Positions 62,411 through 64,000 of a DNA stretch of 64,000 bases are shown here, piece by piece. The position numbers and the translations under genes are program-made. Position 1 is the first letter of the stretch. The number at the start of each line of letters is the position of its first letter. A model generated the notes under the pieces. That model had not been told where the DNA came from and did no database searches. It saw nothing but the letters and a program-made list of their open reading frames with translations. This DNA is from Actinokineospora fastidiosa (GTDB lineage Bacteria > Actinomycetota > Actinomycetes > Mycobacteriales > Pseudonocardiaceae): NCBI RefSeq assembly GCF_014648415.1, contig NZ_BMRB01000001.1:558001-622000 (forward strand), given 5' to 3'.

Positions 62411-62950
62411 GTGGAAGCGCGCGAACTCGCCGTCGGCGGAGCCTGGGCCTTCACCCCCGACCTCCACCGCGACGACCGCGGGCTGTTCGTCTCGCCGTTC
62501 GAGGAGCGGGAGTTCCGACCGCTCTTCCCGGTCGCGCAGGTCAGCACCAGCGTCTCCCGGGACGGGGTGGCGCGCGGGGTCCACTACGCCAGGACCCGGC
62601 CGGGCTGCGCGAAGTACGTGCACTGCGCGCGCGGGCGCGTGCTCGACTTCGTGGTCGACCTGCGGGTCGGGTCGCCGACGTTCGGGCAGTGGGACAGCGT
62701 GGAGCTGGCCGACTTCCGGGCGGTGTACCTGCCCGCCGGGCTCGGTCACGCCTTCGTCGCGCTGGAGCCCGACTCCACCGTCTGCTACCTGCTCTCCCGC
62801 GGCTACGAGCCCGCCGACGAGCTGGCGGTGTCGCTGCTGGACCCCGAGCTGAACCTGCCCATCCCCGCGGGGGCCGTGCTGTCCCGGCGCGACCGCGACG
62901 CGCCGACGCTGGCCGAGGCGCTGGCCGACGGCCTGCTGCCGCACTACTAG
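62411..62950 (+). CDS. dTDP-4-keto-6-deoxyhexose 3,5-epimerase (RmlC family)
   Basis: 179 residues from a GTG. RmlC-type cupin: DDRGLFVSPFEEREF, the catalytic His in ARGVHYAR, Lys in CAKYVHCARGRVLD, and Tyr in VCYLLSRGY (about 135-140). As EryBVII/TylCVII it would epimerise C5 (or C3 and C5) and so give an L-sugar. It lies 38 bases after the ketoreductase and 11 before the 2,3-dehydratase. Confidence 0.93.
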   Translation: MEARELAVGGAWAFTPDLHRDDRGLFVSPFEEREFRPLFPVAQVSTSVSRDGVARGVHYARTRPGCAKYVHCARGRVLDFVVDLRVGSPTFGQWDSVELADFRAVYLPAGLGHAFVALEPDSTVCYLLSRGYEPADELAVSLLDPELNLPIPAGAVLSRRDRDAPTLAEALADGLLPHY

Positions 62951-62961
62951 AGGGAGTCCCG

Positions 62962-64000
62962 GTGTCCGCACCCACGCGCAACCCCGTCGAGCGGGTGGCC
63001 GACTCGATGCTCCACACCGGACCGGCCGAGGTGGCCGGGTGGCTGGCCGGGCTGGCCGACCGGTGGTGGATGCGGGTCGAGCGGGCGGACCTCGGCGAGC
63101 TGGCGGGCTGGCAGGTGGAGCCGGGGACGGGCAACCTGCGCCACCACACCGGGAAGTTCTTCACCGTCGAGTCGCTGAGCGTCGACCTGCCCGGCGCGCC
63201 GGTGCCGCACTGGCGCCAGCCGATCATCAACCAGCCGGAGATCGGCATCCTGGGCATCCTGGTCCGCGAGATCGACGGCGTGCTGCACTGCCTGATGCAG
63301 GCCAAGCACGAGCCCGGCAACCCCAACGGCCTGCAGATCTCGCCGACCGTGCAGGCCACGCGCAGCAACTACACCGGGGTGCACCAGGGCAAGGCGGTGC
63401 CGTACCTGGAGCACTTCCGCTCGCCGGAGCGGGTCGTCATCGACATCCGGCAGTCGGAGCAGGGCGCGTGGTTCTACCGCAAGCGCAACCGGAACATGGT
63501 CGTCGAGGTCGACGCGGTCGAGGAGCGGGAGGGGTTCCGCTGGCTGACGCTCGGCCAGATCGCCGAGCTGATGTCCGTGCCGGACCTGGTCAACATGGAC
63601 GCCCGGACCGTGCTGGCGTGCCTGCCCGGCGGCGGCGCGGCCCTAGCCCGCGCGGCGGCGGACGACTTCACCTCGGCCCTGGTCCGCTCGGCCGACCCGG
63701 CGTCCCCGAGCGTGCACGGGCTCGGCGACATCCTGAGCTGGATCACCGAGGTCCGCACGCACACCGACCTGCGGGTCGAGCGCGGACCGCTGGCGGGGCT
63801 GCCGGACTGGCTCTACGACGACGGGCGCATCGCGCACCGCACCGGCGGGTTCTTCTCGGTGGTCGGCGTGCGGGTGGAGGCCGGGGGCCGGGAGGTCGCC
63901 GCGTGGTCGCAGCCCATGGTCGAGCCGGTCGGCACCGGGGTGATCGCGTTCCTGGTCAAGGCCATCGACGGCGTGCTGCACATTTTGACGCACGCGCGGA
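62962..64000 (+). CDS. NDP-hexose 2,3-dehydratase, 3' end cut by window edge
   Basis: From the GTG at 62962, preceded by AGGGAG, an open frame runs past base 64000 (346 codons seen, about three quarters of the usual 460-480). The family shows an internal duplication and both copies are visible: KFFTVESLSVDLPG with INQPEIGILGILVREIDGVL, and GFFSVVGVRVEAGG with VGTGVIAFLVKAIDGVL. Known members (EryBVI, TylCVI, Gra-orf27 type) eliminate the C2 hydroxyl in the first step of 2,6-dideoxysugar formation. Confidence 0.93.
   Translation, partial: MSAPTRNPVERVADSMLHTGPAEVAGWLAGLADRWWMRVERADLGELAGWQVEPGTGNLRHHTGKFFTVESLSVDLPGAPVPHWRQPIINQPEIGILGILVREIDGVLHCLMQAKHEPGNPNGLQISPTVQATRSNYTGVHQGKAVPYLEHFRSPERVVIDIRQSEQGAWFYRKRNRNMVVEVDAVEEREGFRWLTLGQIAELMSVPDLVNMDARTVLACLPGGGAALARAAADDFTSALVRSADPASPSVHGLGDILSWITEVRTHTDLRVERGPLAGLPDWLYDDGRIAHRTGGFFSVVGVRVEAGGREVAAWSQPMVEPVGTGVIAFLVKAIDGVLHILTHAR

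Overview
The window is chromosomal DNA of very high GC from a filamentous actinobacterium, most probably a member of the Pseudonocardiales (Saccharothrix/Lentzea/Actinokineospora-like; the genus is inference). The clues are frequent GTG starts, ATGA/GTGA overlapping operons, the radA-lpqE-carD-ispD-ispF-cysS-rlmB block shared with mycobacteria, type VII secretion (ESX) substrates with DUF3558 lipoproteins, a DasR-type operator, a CebR-type operator, DtxR/IdeR iron boxes and a deoxysugar gene cluster. No insertion sequence, integrase, phage gene or CRISPR array was seen.

Layout. 1-3.5 kb: peptide deformylase (cut by the window edge), DUF3263, a LytR_C protein, a lipoprotein gene broken by an in-frame TAA, a LysE exporter and a zinc-ribbon protein. 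3.5-11.4 kb: thiamine biosynthesis in two TPP-riboswitch units (thiC-thiD; thiO-thiS-thiG) plus divergent thiE, interrupted by a MarR regulator and a first ESX-substrate/DUF3558 module. 11.4-18.8 kb: threonine/serine dehydratase, a GntR-MFS pair, and an amino-sugar unit (SIS deaminase/isomerase, HxlR regulator, N-acetylglucosamine kinase) with a dre-like operator, then DUF3159 and an SGNH hydrolase. 18.8-25.7 kb: a gene-free repeat stretch, a SARP-NB-ARC-TPR regulator and ectABCD (ectoine/hydroxyectoine). 25.7-32.2 kb: DUF445/DUF4393 pair, an iron-boxed hydroxamate unit (ornithine hydroxylase, formyltransferase, PIG-L deacetylase), PP2C phosphatase and DUF1918.

32.2-45.5 kb: a small ORF, tRNA-Thr(UGU), a ThrE-type exporter, trehalose genes (otsA and an OtsB-GH15 fusion), a second ESX-substrate module with EspG, and a five-gene membrane/aminopropyltransferase operon (DUF4178-DUF4247-TM protein-DUF350-SpeE). 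45.5-56.5 kb: a secreted GH5-FN3-CBM2 cellulase under a CebR-like operator, radA, lpqE, carD, ispD, ispF, HAD, cysS, rlmB and an MBOAT acyltransferase. 56.5-64 kb: the start of a secondary-metabolite locus: a LuxR (LAL) regulator with a TTA codon, NDP-hexose C-methyltransferase, an array of about 73-bp repeats, 4-ketoreductase, 3,5-epimerase and 2,3-dehydratase (cut by the right edge). Together these point to a branched 2,6-dideoxy-3-C-methyl hexose of the mycarose type.

The most unusual points are the 73-bp repeat array filling one operon junction of the sugar cluster, the DUF4178-SpeE operon, the OtsB-trehalase fusion, the iron-regulated hydroxamate unit without an NRPS, and the nonsense-interrupted lipoprotein gene. 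All functional calls come from reading translated sequence and context; no database search was run.
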